Below the pieces are notes generated by a model. It made no database searches. It was not told where the DNA came from and worked only from the letters and a program-made list of their open reading frames with translations. Shown here in pieces: positions 18,901-26,283 of a stretch of 28,594 nucleotides of DNA (positions are counted from its first letter, which is position 1; every line of letters begins with the position of its first letter). The translations under genes and the position numbers were made by a program. This DNA comes from Pseudomonadota bacterium (GTDB lineage: Bacteria > Myxococcota_A > Polyangia > Polyangiales > Polyangiaceae), in NCBI GenBank assembly GCA_023431345.1, contig JAEYWK010000062.1, forward strand, positions 1 to 28,594. Reading direction: 5' to 3'.

Positions 18901-19765
18901 CGATCAAGACGGCGCGCTCTGGCGCCTCAATTTCGCGAGCAAGAACGGCAAGCCCAGCGACTGGAAGGTCGAGCTGTTCTTCGACGGCTTTCCTCCCAGC
19001 GCCGGCTACGGTCACGACTGGAAGGACGGACAGCCGATCGTCCACGCGCCGATCGTCTCGGTGGATCAGAAGGGCTTCCTCACCATCGCCTTCTCGACCG
19101 GCGAGCAAGAAGCGGTGGGAGCCAAGGCCGGTCTCGCCAACTACGTCTGGTCTCTCACCGAGCAGCCCAGCAACGACCGCCTCGCGTTGAAGCCGAAGCT
19201 GAACTGGCACCTGGATTTCACGGCCACCAAGGGCCTGTCCGGCGATCGCGTGATCGGCGAGATGGTGCTGTTCAACGGCGACCTGTACTTCTCGACCGTG
19301 GGACCGCCCGCGGACAACGACGCATGCAGCTCTGGCAGCGGCAAGGTCTGGGGGATGCACTACCTCGAGAAGAACGCGGTCGCGGGCGAGGGCAAGGGTG
19401 GACGCCCTGCCACGGCGCTGGCCTCGCTGCTCACGACGGGCGGTTACATCGACGCCACGACGCTGCTGGGCAGCAACGCCAAGGCCTTCCTGTCGGGCGT
19501 GAGCGTTTCCCAGCAGCCGAGCTGCGAGAGCGCCGGAACCACGGAGGAAGACTCGTTCTTCGGCAACACCAACAACGTGCTGAGCAGCGGCAGCGTCACC
19601 GCCGGTAAATACCAGCTGATCATCCCGACCGGCGACAAGGCCTCGACCACCACCAAGCCGGGCGTAACGCCCATCACCCAGGGGAGCACCAACGCCGTGG
19701 CCGTCGACCTGCCGAACCCGCCGGTGATGAACTACATAGACTCCTGGGCCGCCATCGTCGAATAA
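15998..19765 (+). CDS. pilY1: PilY1-like type IV pilus tip adhesin with VWA domain
   Basis: A secreted protein of 1255 residues from ATG 15998, with GAGGAA upstream (15983-15988). The signal peptide is cut after AFA (residue 36). A VWA domain follows with the MIDAS start DTSGSM (Asp52, Ser54, Ser56) and the later VLLSDGQPNLD element, implying divalent-cation binding. The C-terminal half is the PilY1 beta-propeller: VLYASSNDGFLHAFKMG, WAFIPPAVLPGIPALYP, ILVQSFGAQRPGYFALDI and VFIGDQDGALWRLNF. A Cys-rich patch (CSSF, CRQNP, ACCALN) sits around residues 380-410. PilY1 caps and primes the pilus with minor pilins and acts in adhesion and surface sensing. It is the fifth gene of the coupled operon. 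Confidence 0.93.
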   Translation: MKPRPHSEPLPPLPRHRRWLALASLAAVALPGRAFAQADVMPAAPNVLLLVDTSGSMDYKTNSTQFPACRYAGAATTAQVSERSRWIELVEVLTGSINNYDCQRLDRNSTAFKTEYAISGATPYDYLYANPFHRPVSGGCVPGPGVFDAGNPAAFPSGAIKYHPFNNTAASCTFQQASDGILDAFLTDVRFGLMTFDTEPRPGTDMSGLWSYYVGASKKGEPAGCITPQDQEVGVRNARAPAWEGRAVGFGNPALGSVDYKSRNAMIQEVLLATRPYGATPIAGMLDDARTYFLSDDTQDPIDSSFKFGPKSDPAKDCRKRSIVLLSDGQPNLDLRPFCEPSGCPYDKAEDVAQDLKSKGVEIYVIGFALSKVMVAGTERTCSSFAASDFDESNAAGICRQNPNDAAIQACCALNRIAAAGGHVPTSPSDPDWRRARFADSRDELRAALSQAIGGSFASTTRTPFVNASGSGFVASTSDLDFARSYRFSASFEPGKLDRPWVGELNRGRYVCKPDINNVPRPELLPPDASKGDKFVDNVNQGGPEKRKLYTVIGAAPVNSSASMRPNLALGTADGVGTYTGSMNTTPYDSAGFVTATSADAIKVTDTTCDSTGVDLNKDACRDRYLKWLVGLPNGTPYTRCPDGKCQLVAEIYHSVPRAVPGRPSHFLVDESYQKFTRTYSKRPSVLYASSNDGFLHAFKMGQVDADDPSETMLVKTLETNELWAFIPPAVLPGIPALYPGTHQLLLDGTPAIKEVVATENPLGSNYKFLLERNAADASKGLGAWRTILVQSFGAQRPGYFALDITDPEPKANGGPKFLWQLVTDAAGNPLFGSGGGTPLITTVFIDKKEVAVAVLPGGYGSPGTNGAVNQDGCTRKGTLSASFYDLALAPRTSIPCYQNTAILARSLTVVRLDTGEILRTFRQAESEVPGLIGKDRTTVTALDSPMTGQPVAFPADVGAVADRVFIGDQDGALWRLNFASKNGKPSDWKVELFFDGFPPSAGYGHDWKDGQPIVHAPIVSVDQKGFLTIAFSTGEQEAVGAKAGLANYVWSLTEQPSNDRLALKPKLNWHLDFTATKGLSGDRVIGEMVLFNGDLYFSTVGPPADNDACSSGSGKVWGMHYLEKNAVAGEGKGGRPATALASLLTTGGYIDATTLLGSNAKAFLSGVSVSQQPSCESAGTTEEDSFFGNTNNVLSSGSVTAGKYQLIIPTGDKASTTTKPGVTPITQGSTNAVAVDLPNPPVMNYIDSWAAIVE

Positions 19766-19773
19766 TCGGGGCA

Positions 19774-20289
19774 GTGCGCTCGCTTGCGTTGCTCCTCATC
19801 GGCTGCACCAGCCTCACCGCGTGCTCGAGCAAGTCGCGCGCGCCGGCCCCCTCCAGCAGCGCGGCGGCGTCTCCGGGGCGCCCGCTCGATCACCTAGCCC
19901 CCGACGAGCTCGCGCCGGGCAAGAGCGAGGTGTACGGCTTCGCGGTGCCGCGCGGCATGGAGGTCGAGAGTCGCCTCGCCGACCGCGCCTATGTCGGGGG
20001 GCGGGTCTCACCCGAAGCGCTCGCCAACTACGTGCGCGAGCAAGTCATCGTCTCGCACGTCGAGATCGGCGCGGCGCGCACCGTGTTCCCGATGGCGCGC
20101 ATCAAAGGAGGCCCGCCCGATCGCTTCTTCACGCTGGAGGTGTTGCCGGACGGGCCACGCACGCGCCTCGTCATCAAAGACGTCACGCCGCCGCCTCCCC
20201 CGCCCCCCGGCTTGACCGACGCCGAGCGTTGGCGCGCCGCCGGCTACACGCCCGACGGGCGCCCGCTCGATCCAAAGCAGCTCGAGTAG
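19774..20289 (+). CDS. small lipoprotein at the end of the pilin operon
   Basis: A lipoprotein of 171 residues from GTG 19774, eight bases after pilY1, so probably in the same operon. The signal peptide has lipobox LTAC (Cys17; LIGC at Cys11 is a weaker alternative). A Ser/Pro/Ala-rich linker precedes a mixed domain at about 37-137. A proline run (VTPPPPPPPGLT, near 138-149) leads to a C-terminal WRAAGYTPDGRPLDPKQLE segment. No family is recognised. Its position suggests a role in envelope placement or assembly of the pilus tip complex, which is inference only. Confidence 0.75.
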   Translation: MRSLALLLIGCTSLTACSSKSRAPAPSSSAAASPGRPLDHLAPDELAPGKSEVYGFAVPRGMEVESRLADRAYVGGRVSPEALANYVREQVIVSHVEIGAARTVFPMARIKGGPPDRFFTLEVLPDGPRTRLVIKDVTPPPPPPPGLTDAERWRAAGYTPDGRPLDPKQLE

Positions 20290-20304
20290 CCCCGCGGGCG
20301 CAGG

Positions 20305-20326
20305 AGCGAGCCACCAGCGAGCCACC
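20305..20326. repeat. 11-bp tandem duplication
   Basis: AGCGAGCCACC occurs twice in tandem (20305-20315 and 20316-20326) in the gap between the convergent pilin-operon lipoprotein and the receiver-DUF4388 gene. A short GAGCC/GGCTC dyad follows. No function is evident. Confidence 0.6.
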
Positions 20327-20338
20327 GGTCGGCTCAGC

Positions 20339-21103
20339 TCAGCGCCGCGATTCGTCTTCCAAGCGCATGGCCTCGAGCAGCAAGCCCCCGATGCGCTGCT
20401 GCTCGCCCGTGTCGCTGGCGCCGCCCTCCGCGCTGCGAAAGCTGAAGCGGCCGCGCTTCCAGCGCAGCACCTCACGCAAGAGCTCGGTCGAGCCCCAAGG
20501 CTTGTCGTCGAGCATGCCGGAGGCGAACTTGCCGTCCGTGATGTCGAGCAGGGCGACGCGGCCGGCCTCGCCCTGCACCTTCAAGCGCCCGCTCCGGCGC
20601 TCCAGCTCCAGCAGGGTCAGCACGGTGGCGACCGACATCTGCGCGACGTCACCGGTAAAGGCCGCGCCCTGCGCCGACGACGCCGGTCCTTCGGAGGAAA
20701 ACGACTCGCGCTGCTTGCGCAGGCGGTTGGCCATATCGATCAGCGCGCCGACCTGCGCCACCACCTCGTCGTTACGGAAGGGCTTCGTCAGGTACAGATC
20801 GGCGCCCACGTTGAGCCCCTGTAGGCGCGACTCCGTATCGTCCGCGTCCGTCAAAAACAGAAACGGCGTCGTGGACACGCGTGAGGGCTCCGTGCGCACC
20901 CGGCGAGCCACCCAGAAGCCATCGATGTCGGGCAGCGTCACGCTGCACAAGATGCAGTCCGGCTGCAGCTCTCGCACCTTGTCGAAGCCTGCGCGCGCCT
21001 CCCCCGCGACGTGCACCTCGTAGCCAGCCTCGCTCAAGAACTTGGTGAGCAAGATCGCTTCCCACTCGTCTTGCTCGATGATCAGAACTCGGCCGCGGGC
21101 CAC
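20339..21103 (-). CDS. pseudo-receiver with C-terminal DUF4388 (PATAN) domain
   Basis: A protein of 254 residues from GTG 21103. Residues 4-120 have the response-regulator receiver fold: VLIIEQDEWE in place of the usual IVDD start, LPDIDG, FLFLTD, and LTKPF with the conserved Lys near 107. The phosphoacceptor Asp is replaced by Ser54 (ILCSVTLPDIDG), so ordinary phosphorylation is not expected. Residues about 145-230 are a DUF4388/PATAN module (FTGDVAQMSVATVLTLLELE, SGRLKV, TDGKFASG, LLREVLRWKRGRFSF), common in Myxococcota and thought to mediate protein interactions in signalling. It is convergent with the pilin operon and divergent from gcvT. Partner and output are unknown. Confidence 0.85.
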   Translation of the reverse strand: MARGRVLIIEQDEWEAILLTKFLSEAGYEVHVAGEARAGFDKVRELQPDCILCSVTLPDIDGFWVARRVRTEPSRVSTTPFLFLTDADDTESRLQGLNVGADLYLTKPFRNDEVVAQVGALIDMANRLRKQRESFSSEGPASSAQGAAFTGDVAQMSVATVLTLLELERRSGRLKVQGEAGRVALLDITDGKFASGMLDDKPWGSTELLREVLRWKRGRFSFRSAEGGASDTGEQQRIGGLLLEAMRLEDESRR

Positions 21104-21110
21104 GGCCGAA

Positions 21111-21193
21111 CGCTAGCATGCGGCTGGCTAGCGCCTGAAATTACGAGCAAATCTGCCGAAAGCCGCTCGCGCGGCCCCGCGGCCTAGCGAGCG
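21111..21193. promoter_or_regulatory. dyads between divergent DUF4388 gene and gcvT
   Basis: CGCTAGC (21111-21117) and GCTAGCG (21127-21133) form a perfect 7-bp dyad with a 9-bp spacer, just upstream of the DUF4388 start. A second dyad, CGCTCGC (21164-21170) with GCGAGCG (21187-21193), lies nearer gcvT. Either could be an operator; no -35/-10 pair is convincing in this GC-rich gap of 139 bp. Confidence 0.3.
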
Positions 21194-21242
21194 CTCGCCC
21201 TGGCTCTTGTAACGAGGCACGCGCCGCGCTACTCGGCGCTCC

Positions 21243-22364
21243 TTGACCGCCGAAACGCTGTCGCGTACCCCCCTTTACCCCGAGCACGTCCGCCTTGGCG
21301 CGAAGCTCGTCCCGTTCGCGGGCTGGGAAATGCCCATTCAGTACAAGGGCATCGCCGCCGAGCACAGCGCCGTGCGCGAGCGGGTCGGCCTGTTCGACGT
21401 AAGCCACATGGGTGAGCTGCGGGTCACCGGCCCGGGCGCGCTCGCGGCCGTCGATCAGCTCATCACGAACGACTTAGCGAAGGCGGCCGATGGCCAGGCC
21501 GTCTACACCTGCTGCTGCAACGAAGGCGGCACCATCCTCGACGACCTCATCGTCTACCGCCGCAGCGAGAGCGACGTGCAGGTGGTGTGCAACGCCAGCA
21601 ACCGCCCCAAAATCGCGGCCCATTTCGCGGAGCGGCTACGCGGCAAGGCGACCTTCGTCGACGAGAGCGACCAGACGGGGCTCATCGCCGTGCAAGGGCC
21701 GCGCGCGCTCGAGCTGCTGGAGCTCGCCGGTGCGACGATCGACCTGACGAGCCTCGGCCCATTTCGCTTCACCGACGCTCGCGTCGCCGACGTGCCCGTC
21801 ACCATCGCGCGCACCGGCTACACCGGCGAAGACGGAGCCGAGCTGTTCTGCCCGAGCGGCAGCGCCGCCGCGCTGTTCCGCGCGCTGCTCGACGCGGGCG
21901 CAGCGCTCGGAGTCGAGCCCATCGGCCTCGGCGCGCGTGACACGCTGCGGCTCGAAGCGCGGCTGTCGCTCTACGGCAACGAAATCGACGAGACGACGAG
22001 CCCGATCGAGGCCGGCCTGGGCTGGACCGTGAAGCTCGACAAGCCCGGCGGCTTCGTCGGTCGTGACGCCATCGCGCGCGTGAAAGCAGAGGGAGCTGGC
22101 CGCGCGATCGTGGGCTTCGAGATGCTCGGGCGGGGTATCGCTCGTCACGGTTACCCGCTGCTCTCGGCCGCCGGCGAGCCCGTCGGCGTGTGCACCTCCG
22201 GCGGACCGTCGCCGACGCTCGGCAAGAGCATCGGCCTCGGCTACCTACCCACCAGCCTCACCGCCATCGACACGACGTTCTTGGTCGACTGCCGCGGCAA
22301 GTCGATCGAAGCCAAAGTCGTCAAGACCCCATTTTACAAGCGCAAGCCGAGCAAGGTCGCCTGA
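21243..22364 (+). CDS. gcvT: glycine cleavage system T protein (aminomethyltransferase)
   Basis: GcvT of 373 residues, which transfers the aminomethyl carbon from lipoyl-H protein to tetrahydrofolate and releases ammonia. The N-terminal RTPLYPEHVRLGAKLVPFAGWEMP, then FDVSHMGELRVTGPGA and GGTILDDLIVYR, match the family. ARTGYTGEDGAELFCPSG and LGARDTLRLEARLSLYGNE follow, and the C-terminal barrel contains GGPSPTLGKSIGLGYLP. It starts at TTG 21243, which gives the family's usual N-terminus; no better ATG fits. It is first in gcvT-gcvH-gcvPA, with one base before gcvH. No glycine riboswitch was recognised upstream. Confidence 0.96.
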   Translation: MTAETLSRTPLYPEHVRLGAKLVPFAGWEMPIQYKGIAAEHSAVRERVGLFDVSHMGELRVTGPGALAAVDQLITNDLAKAADGQAVYTCCCNEGGTILDDLIVYRRSESDVQVVCNASNRPKIAAHFAERLRGKATFVDESDQTGLIAVQGPRALELLELAGATIDLTSLGPFRFTDARVADVPVTIARTGYTGEDGAELFCPSGSAAALFRALLDAGAALGVEPIGLGARDTLRLEARLSLYGNEIDETTSPIEAGLGWTVKLDKPGGFVGRDAIARVKAEGAGRAIVGFEMLGRGIARHGYPLLSAAGEPVGVCTSGGPSPTLGKSIGLGYLPTSLTAIDTTFLVDCRGKSIEAKVVKTPFYKRKPSKVA

Positions 22365-22365
22365 C

Positions 22366-22770
22366 ATGAGCCAAGCCAAAGAAGTCAAACCGGACCGCAA
22401 ATACACCAAAGATCACGAGTGGGCGCTCAGCGAAGGCGGCGAGCTCGTGATCGGCATCACCGCGTTCGCCGTCGACGCGCTGGGCGACATCACGCTCGTC
22501 AGCGTCGACGTGAAGCCGGGTGACCACGTCGAAGCGAACAAAGCGTTCGGCACCATCGAGAGCGTCAAGACCCTGAGCGATCTGTTCGCGCCCGTCAGCG
22601 GCAAGATCACCCGCGTCAACAGCGCGCTCGAGAACGCGCCCGAGCTGGTGAACGAAGACTGCTGGGGCAAGGCGTGGATGGTGGCGATCGCCCCCGACGA
22701 TGCGTCGGCCGCGGCAGGCCTGCTCGACGCGGCGGCGTACGCGGCCCACCTCGAGCAAGCGGCGCACTGA
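22366..22770 (+). CDS. gcvH: glycine cleavage system H protein
   Basis: GcvH of 134 residues, the lipoylated shuttle between P, T and L proteins. The lipoyl site is Lys68 in TIESVKTLSDLFAPVSG. The N-terminal KYTKDHEWA and the VEANKAFG, NSALENAPELVNEDCWGKAWM segments are typical. It starts at ATG 22366, one base after the gcvT stop, and its TGA shares a base with gcvPA. Identity is certain. Confidence 0.97.
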   Translation: MSQAKEVKPDRKYTKDHEWALSEGGELVIGITAFAVDALGDITLVSVDVKPGDHVEANKAFGTIESVKTLSDLFAPVSGKITRVNSALENAPELVNEDCWGKAWMVAIAPDDASAAAGLLDAAAYAAHLEQAAH

Positions 22771-24125
22771 TGCGTTACGTCCCCCACACCGAAGAAGAGA
22801 TCGCCGAGATGCTCGCCATCGTCGGGCGCAAGTCGCTCGACGAGCTGTTCGAGACGATCCCGCCCGAGGCGCGCTTCGAGCGCCAGCTCGACCTGGAAGC
22901 GCCGCTGGCCGAGCCCGAGCTGATGAGCCACCTCACCGAGCTCTCGAAGAAGAGCCAGGCGGGCGGGCTGCTCTCCTTCTTGGGCGCGGGAATGTACGCG
23001 CACCACGTGCCGCCGGCCGTCGATCAGCTGCTGCTGCGGAGCGAGTTCTACACCGCCTACACCCCCTATCAGCCCGAGGTCGCGCAAGGCACCCTGCAGG
23101 CCATCTGGGAATTTCAGACCATCGTCAGCGAGCTTTACGGGCTGCCGCTCGCCAACGCCAGCCTCTACGATGGCGCCAGCGCCACCGCGGAAGCCGCGCT
23201 GATGGCGGGGCGCCTCACCAAGCGCAGCAAGGTGCTCCTGAGCGGCTGCGTCCACCCGGATTACCGCCGCACGACCGTCACGTACATGGCAGGCCGCAGC
23301 GACACGTCGACGGAGCAGATCGCGGTCGACGCGTCCGGCACCGCCGACCTGGCTGCGATCGGCGCCGCGCTGACGTCGGACGTCGCGGCCGTAGTCGTCG
23401 GCTACCCCAGCTTTTACGGCGGGTTGCCGGACCTCCGCGCGCTCGCGCAGGTCGTGCACGACAAGGGCGCGCTGCTGATCGCCACCGTGAGCGAGCCGTA
23501 CGCGCTGTCCGTCGCGGAGGCACCGGGCAAGCTCGGCGCCGACATCGTCGTCGGTGAAGGCCAGGCGCTGGCGTGCCCGCCGCAGTTCGGCGGCCCCGGC
23601 GTCGGCTTGTTCGCCTGCCGCGACGAGCGCAGCTTCTTGCAGCAGCTCCCCGGCCGCATCTGCGGCGAAACCGTCGACCACGACGGAGAGCGCGGCTTCG
23701 TGCTCACGCTCTCGACCCGCGAGCAGCACATCCGCCGCGAGCGCGCGACCAGCAATATCTGCACGAATCAAGGTCTGCTCGCGTTGTCGCTCGCGATCCG
23801 CGCGAGCTTGCTCGGCAAGGCCGGCTTCGTGGAGACGGGCCGCCAGTGTTTGGCCAAGGCCCGCTACTTGCGCGCGGAGATCTTGAAGCTCGACGGCTTC
23901 AGCCCCGGCTTCGCCGACGCTCCGTTCTTCAATGAGCTCACGGTGCGCGTGCGGGGCGGCGACGCGCAGGCCACCTGCCGCAAGCTCGAGGCGAGCGGCA
24001 TCATCGCGGGCTACGATCTGGGCCGCGAGAGCGCCGCGCTCAGAGATCGTTTGCTGATCGCGGTGACGGAAAAGCATCGGCGTGAAGATCTCGACCGCTT
24101 CGTGCGCGCGCTCGCCACGACCTGA
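22770..24125 (+). CDS. gcvPA: glycine dehydrogenase (decarboxylating) subunit 1
   Basis: GcvPA of 451 residues, the N-terminal half of a split P protein that decarboxylates glycine. MRYVPHTEEEIAEMLAIVG, then GAGMYAHHVPPAVDQLLLRS, FYTAYTPYQPEVAQGTLQAI, EFQTIVSELYGLPLANASLY and DGASATAEAALMA are diagnostic. RRERATSNICTNQGLLAL is present near the end. It starts at ATG 22770, overlapping the gcvH stop by one base. The pyridoxal-phosphate lysine is carried by GcvPB, which is not in this window, although in many bacteria gcvPB follows directly. Here a beta-barrel-like gene comes next. Confidence 0.96.
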   Translation: MRYVPHTEEEIAEMLAIVGRKSLDELFETIPPEARFERQLDLEAPLAEPELMSHLTELSKKSQAGGLLSFLGAGMYAHHVPPAVDQLLLRSEFYTAYTPYQPEVAQGTLQAIWEFQTIVSELYGLPLANASLYDGASATAEAALMAGRLTKRSKVLLSGCVHPDYRRTTVTYMAGRSDTSTEQIAVDASGTADLAAIGAALTSDVAAVVVGYPSFYGGLPDLRALAQVVHDKGALLIATVSEPYALSVAEAPGKLGADIVVGEGQALACPPQFGGPGVGLFACRDERSFLQQLPGRICGETVDHDGERGFVLTLSTREQHIRRERATSNICTNQGLLALSLAIRASLLGKAGFVETGRQCLAKARYLRAEILKLDGFSPGFADAPFFNELTVRVRGGDAQATCRKLEASGIIAGYDLGRESAALRDRLLIAVTEKHRREDLDRFVRALATT

Positions 24126-24132
24126 AAAAAAG

Positions 24133-24672
24133 ATGAAGCACCTCGTCACCTCGCTCGGCTTGCTCGCAGGGGCAGCCGTGAGCAGCAACGCGCACGCCGA
24201 CGTCTCGTCATGGGCTTACGTCGGCGGCGGCGCCAGCGCCTTCGAGCAGCAAGGGCTCGAGCTGAAGCTCGATCCGACGCTGGCCATCGAGGTGGGCATG
24301 GGCACCTCGCCCGCGCGCCCGCTCGTCTTGGGCGGTATGTTCAAGCTGCAGACGCTGTTCGGCGATGGCACGGATCTCGGGCTGGCGCTGCGGCTCGCCA
24401 CCCGCAGCTTCGTGACCGGCGATTTCGGGCTCGCGGTGGACGCCGGCCCTTATCGACGGTTTTGGGGTGAGGGCTCCACCGGTGGGCAAGCCGCGCTCGT
24501 GCTCGGCGCCCCGTGGGGCATCACGCTATCGGTGGGCGGCGGCATCGGCAGCAACGACGCTCGCCAGTTTGGAGCTACCCTCGGCTTGGATTTCGCGCGC
24601 TTGACCGTTTATCGGCTCGCGGGAGAAAGCTGGTTCCCGAACCCGCGACCGGCCTACCGTCCGAAGGAGTGA
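24133..24672 (+). CDS. exported protein, probable outer-membrane beta-barrel
   Basis: A protein of 179 residues from ATG 24133, seven bases after gcvPA and behind an A-rich stretch. The signal peptide MKHLVTSLGLLAGAAVSSNA ends at AHA before DVSS. The mature part is Gly-rich with alternating strands (SWAYVGGGASAF, LAIEVGMGTS, LVLGGMFKLQTLFGDG, LGLALRLATRSFVTGDFGLA, ITLSVGGGIG, ATLGLDFARLTVYRL), as in small outer-membrane barrels. No family is recognised. It may be read through from the gcv genes; functional linkage is doubtful. Confidence 0.72.
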   Translation: MKHLVTSLGLLAGAAVSSNAHADVSSWAYVGGGASAFEQQGLELKLDPTLAIEVGMGTSPARPLVLGGMFKLQTLFGDGTDLGLALRLATRSFVTGDFGLAVDAGPYRRFWGEGSTGGQAALVLGAPWGITLSVGGGIGSNDARQFGATLGLDFARLTVYRLAGESWFPNPRPAYRPKE

Positions 24673-24712
24673 GCGCTTTCCTCCGAAGTGCGGTAGCCTT
24701 CGCCGTTAGCTC

Positions 24713-26176
24713 ATGGATGCACCGGTTCAAGAAGGCGATGTGCTCGCCGGCAAGTACCGCGTCGAAAAGGTTCTAGGGTTCGGTGGCATGGGCGTCGTCG
24801 TCTCCGCCTTCCGCGGAGACCTCGAGCAGCGCGTTGCCGTCAAGTTCCTGAGCCAGGCTGCGGCAGAACGTCCCGACGCGGCGGAGCGCTTTCGCCGCGA
24901 GGCGCGCGCGGCGGCGAAGATCAGGAGCGAGCACGTCGCGCGAGTGCTCGACGTGGGCACGCTCGACACCGGCTTGCCGTACATGGTCATGGAGTTCCTC
25001 GAAGGCAACGACGTGGCCGAGGAGCTGCGTCGCTTGCAGCGCCTGCCGATACACGAGGCGGTCGACTTCGTGCTGCAGGCGATTGAAGCCCTCGCGGAGG
25101 CCCACGCGGCCGGCGTGGTTCACCGCGACTTGAAGCCGGGCAACTTGTTCTTGGCGCGCCGCGCCGACGGCTCGCGCCGCGTCAAGGTGCTCGACTTCGG
25201 CATCTCGAAGGCGCTGAGCGGCACTTCGGTCGAAGAGCTCTCGCTCACGAAGACGGCGGCCTTGATCGGCTCGCCTTTGTACATGGCTCCCGAGCAGATG
25301 CGCTCGGCCAAAGACGTCGATACGCGCGCCGACATTTGGTCGCTGGGCGCGATGCTCTACGAAATGCTCACGGGTCAGCCGCCGTACACGGGCGAGTCCA
25401 TCCCCCAGCTGTGCGCGGCGCTGCTCCACGATGATCCCATCCCCCTGCGCCAGCACCGTCCCGAGGTGCCCGAGGGCCTCGAATACGCCGTGCTGCGCTG
25501 CCTGATGAAAGATCGCACGCAGCGCTTTTCGACCGTCTACGAGCTCGGCCGCGCGCTCTTGCCCTACGCGCAGCCCGACAGCCGCATCCACGTCGAGCGC
25601 GCCGAGCGAGTGCTGGGCGTTACCGACGTCACCATGTCGGGCATGGCGCCTGCGACGGAGCGCACCTCGATGCCGATGGTCTCGCGGCCCGTCGCCTCCT
25701 TGCCGATCACGCCGCTCACGTCCACGCCCGCGTCCGTGATGCAGCCGCTCGATCCGACGGTGAATTCGTGGGGTCAGTCGGGCACCGCTCCTGCCCCCAA
25801 GCGACGCGGGGCGCTGATCGTGACGGGTAGCCTCGCCGCGGCCCTCGCCGCCGCGGGCGGTTTGTGGGCCGCGCGCGGCAGCGCTCCCGAGCCACCCGGA
25901 GCACCTGCCGCTGCCTCGAGCGCGCCTGCGCGGGTTTTGCCCGAGTCGGCGCCGGCACCGGTCGCCCTGCCCCCGGCCGCCAGCGTCACCATCGCGAAGG
26001 ATGTCGCGGCGGACGCGGAAAAGCTCACCCCCTCCCCGGCCGCTTCCCCCGAAAAGCCGAAGCCAGCCTACGCTGGGGCGGTGCCAGGCAAGCTGCCGGC
26101 CAAGAAAACCGAGCCGAAGAAGCCCGAGACGTCGAGCCCGTCGGGGGGCGTCACCGACTTCGGCGGGCGTCGTTAG
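24713..26176 (+). CDS. transmembrane Ser/Thr protein kinase
   Basis: A Hanks-type kinase of 487 residues from ATG 24713. The domain (about 15-275) has the complete glycine loop GFGGMGVV (residues 22-29), Lys44 (VAVKF), HRDLKPGN (Asp139, Asn144), DFG (161-163) and APE (192-194). The region 285-365 is Ser/Thr/Pro-rich and contains possible autophosphorylation sites. One transmembrane helix follows (about 366-387, after KRR), and the C-terminus is a Pro/Ala/Lys-rich tail that should be periplasmic, with no sensor fold recognised. The glycine loop is intact, unlike the first kinase in the window. The TPR/PEGA gene follows after a hairpin. Confidence 0.93.
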   Translation: MDAPVQEGDVLAGKYRVEKVLGFGGMGVVVSAFRGDLEQRVAVKFLSQAAAERPDAAERFRREARAAAKIRSEHVARVLDVGTLDTGLPYMVMEFLEGNDVAEELRRLQRLPIHEAVDFVLQAIEALAEAHAAGVVHRDLKPGNLFLARRADGSRRVKVLDFGISKALSGTSVEELSLTKTAALIGSPLYMAPEQMRSAKDVDTRADIWSLGAMLYEMLTGQPPYTGESIPQLCAALLHDDPIPLRQHRPEVPEGLEYAVLRCLMKDRTQRFSTVYELGRALLPYAQPDSRIHVERAERVLGVTDVTMSGMAPATERTSMPMVSRPVASLPITPLTSTPASVMQPLDPTVNSWGQSGTAPAPKRRGALIVTGSLAAALAAAGGLWAARGSAPEPPGAPAAASSAPARVLPESAPAPVALPPAASVTIAKDVAADAEKLTPSPAASPEKPKPAYAGAVPGKLPAKKTEPKKPETSSPSGGVTDFGGRR

Positions 26177-26204
26177 AGCTTCGGGCGGCCGCGAGCGCCT
26201 CGCG

Positions 26205-26248
26205 AGCGCTGCTGCCAGTGCTCGTCAGCCTGAGCAGCGCTAAGTTTT
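26205..26248 (+). terminator. hairpin and short T-run after the transmembrane kinase
   Basis: AGCGCTGCT (26205-26213) pairs perfectly with AGCAGCGCT (26233-26241) around a 19-nt loop, followed by AAG and TTTT (26245-26248). It lies 29 bp after the kinase stop. It could end kinase transcription or attenuate read-through into the downstream genes. The large loop weakens the call. Confidence 0.5.
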
Positions 26249-26283
26249 CCGAGGCGGCGGCCAAATTGGGGTAAAAACCGATC

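Noticed and set aside
17330..19360. 676-residue open frame on the minus strand inside pilY1
   Set aside because: High-GC codon bias leaves long antisense frames open; composition is Arg/Gly/Val/Ala-rich with no domain, while the plus strand has clear PilY1 motifs.
21104..21242. Glycine riboswitch before gcvT
   Set aside because: The conserved glycine aptamer core segments were not found; the leader is short and GC-rich.
22413..24188. 591-residue minus-strand frame opposite gcvH-gcvPA
   Set aside because: Shadow of the glycine cleavage genes, no recognisable domain.
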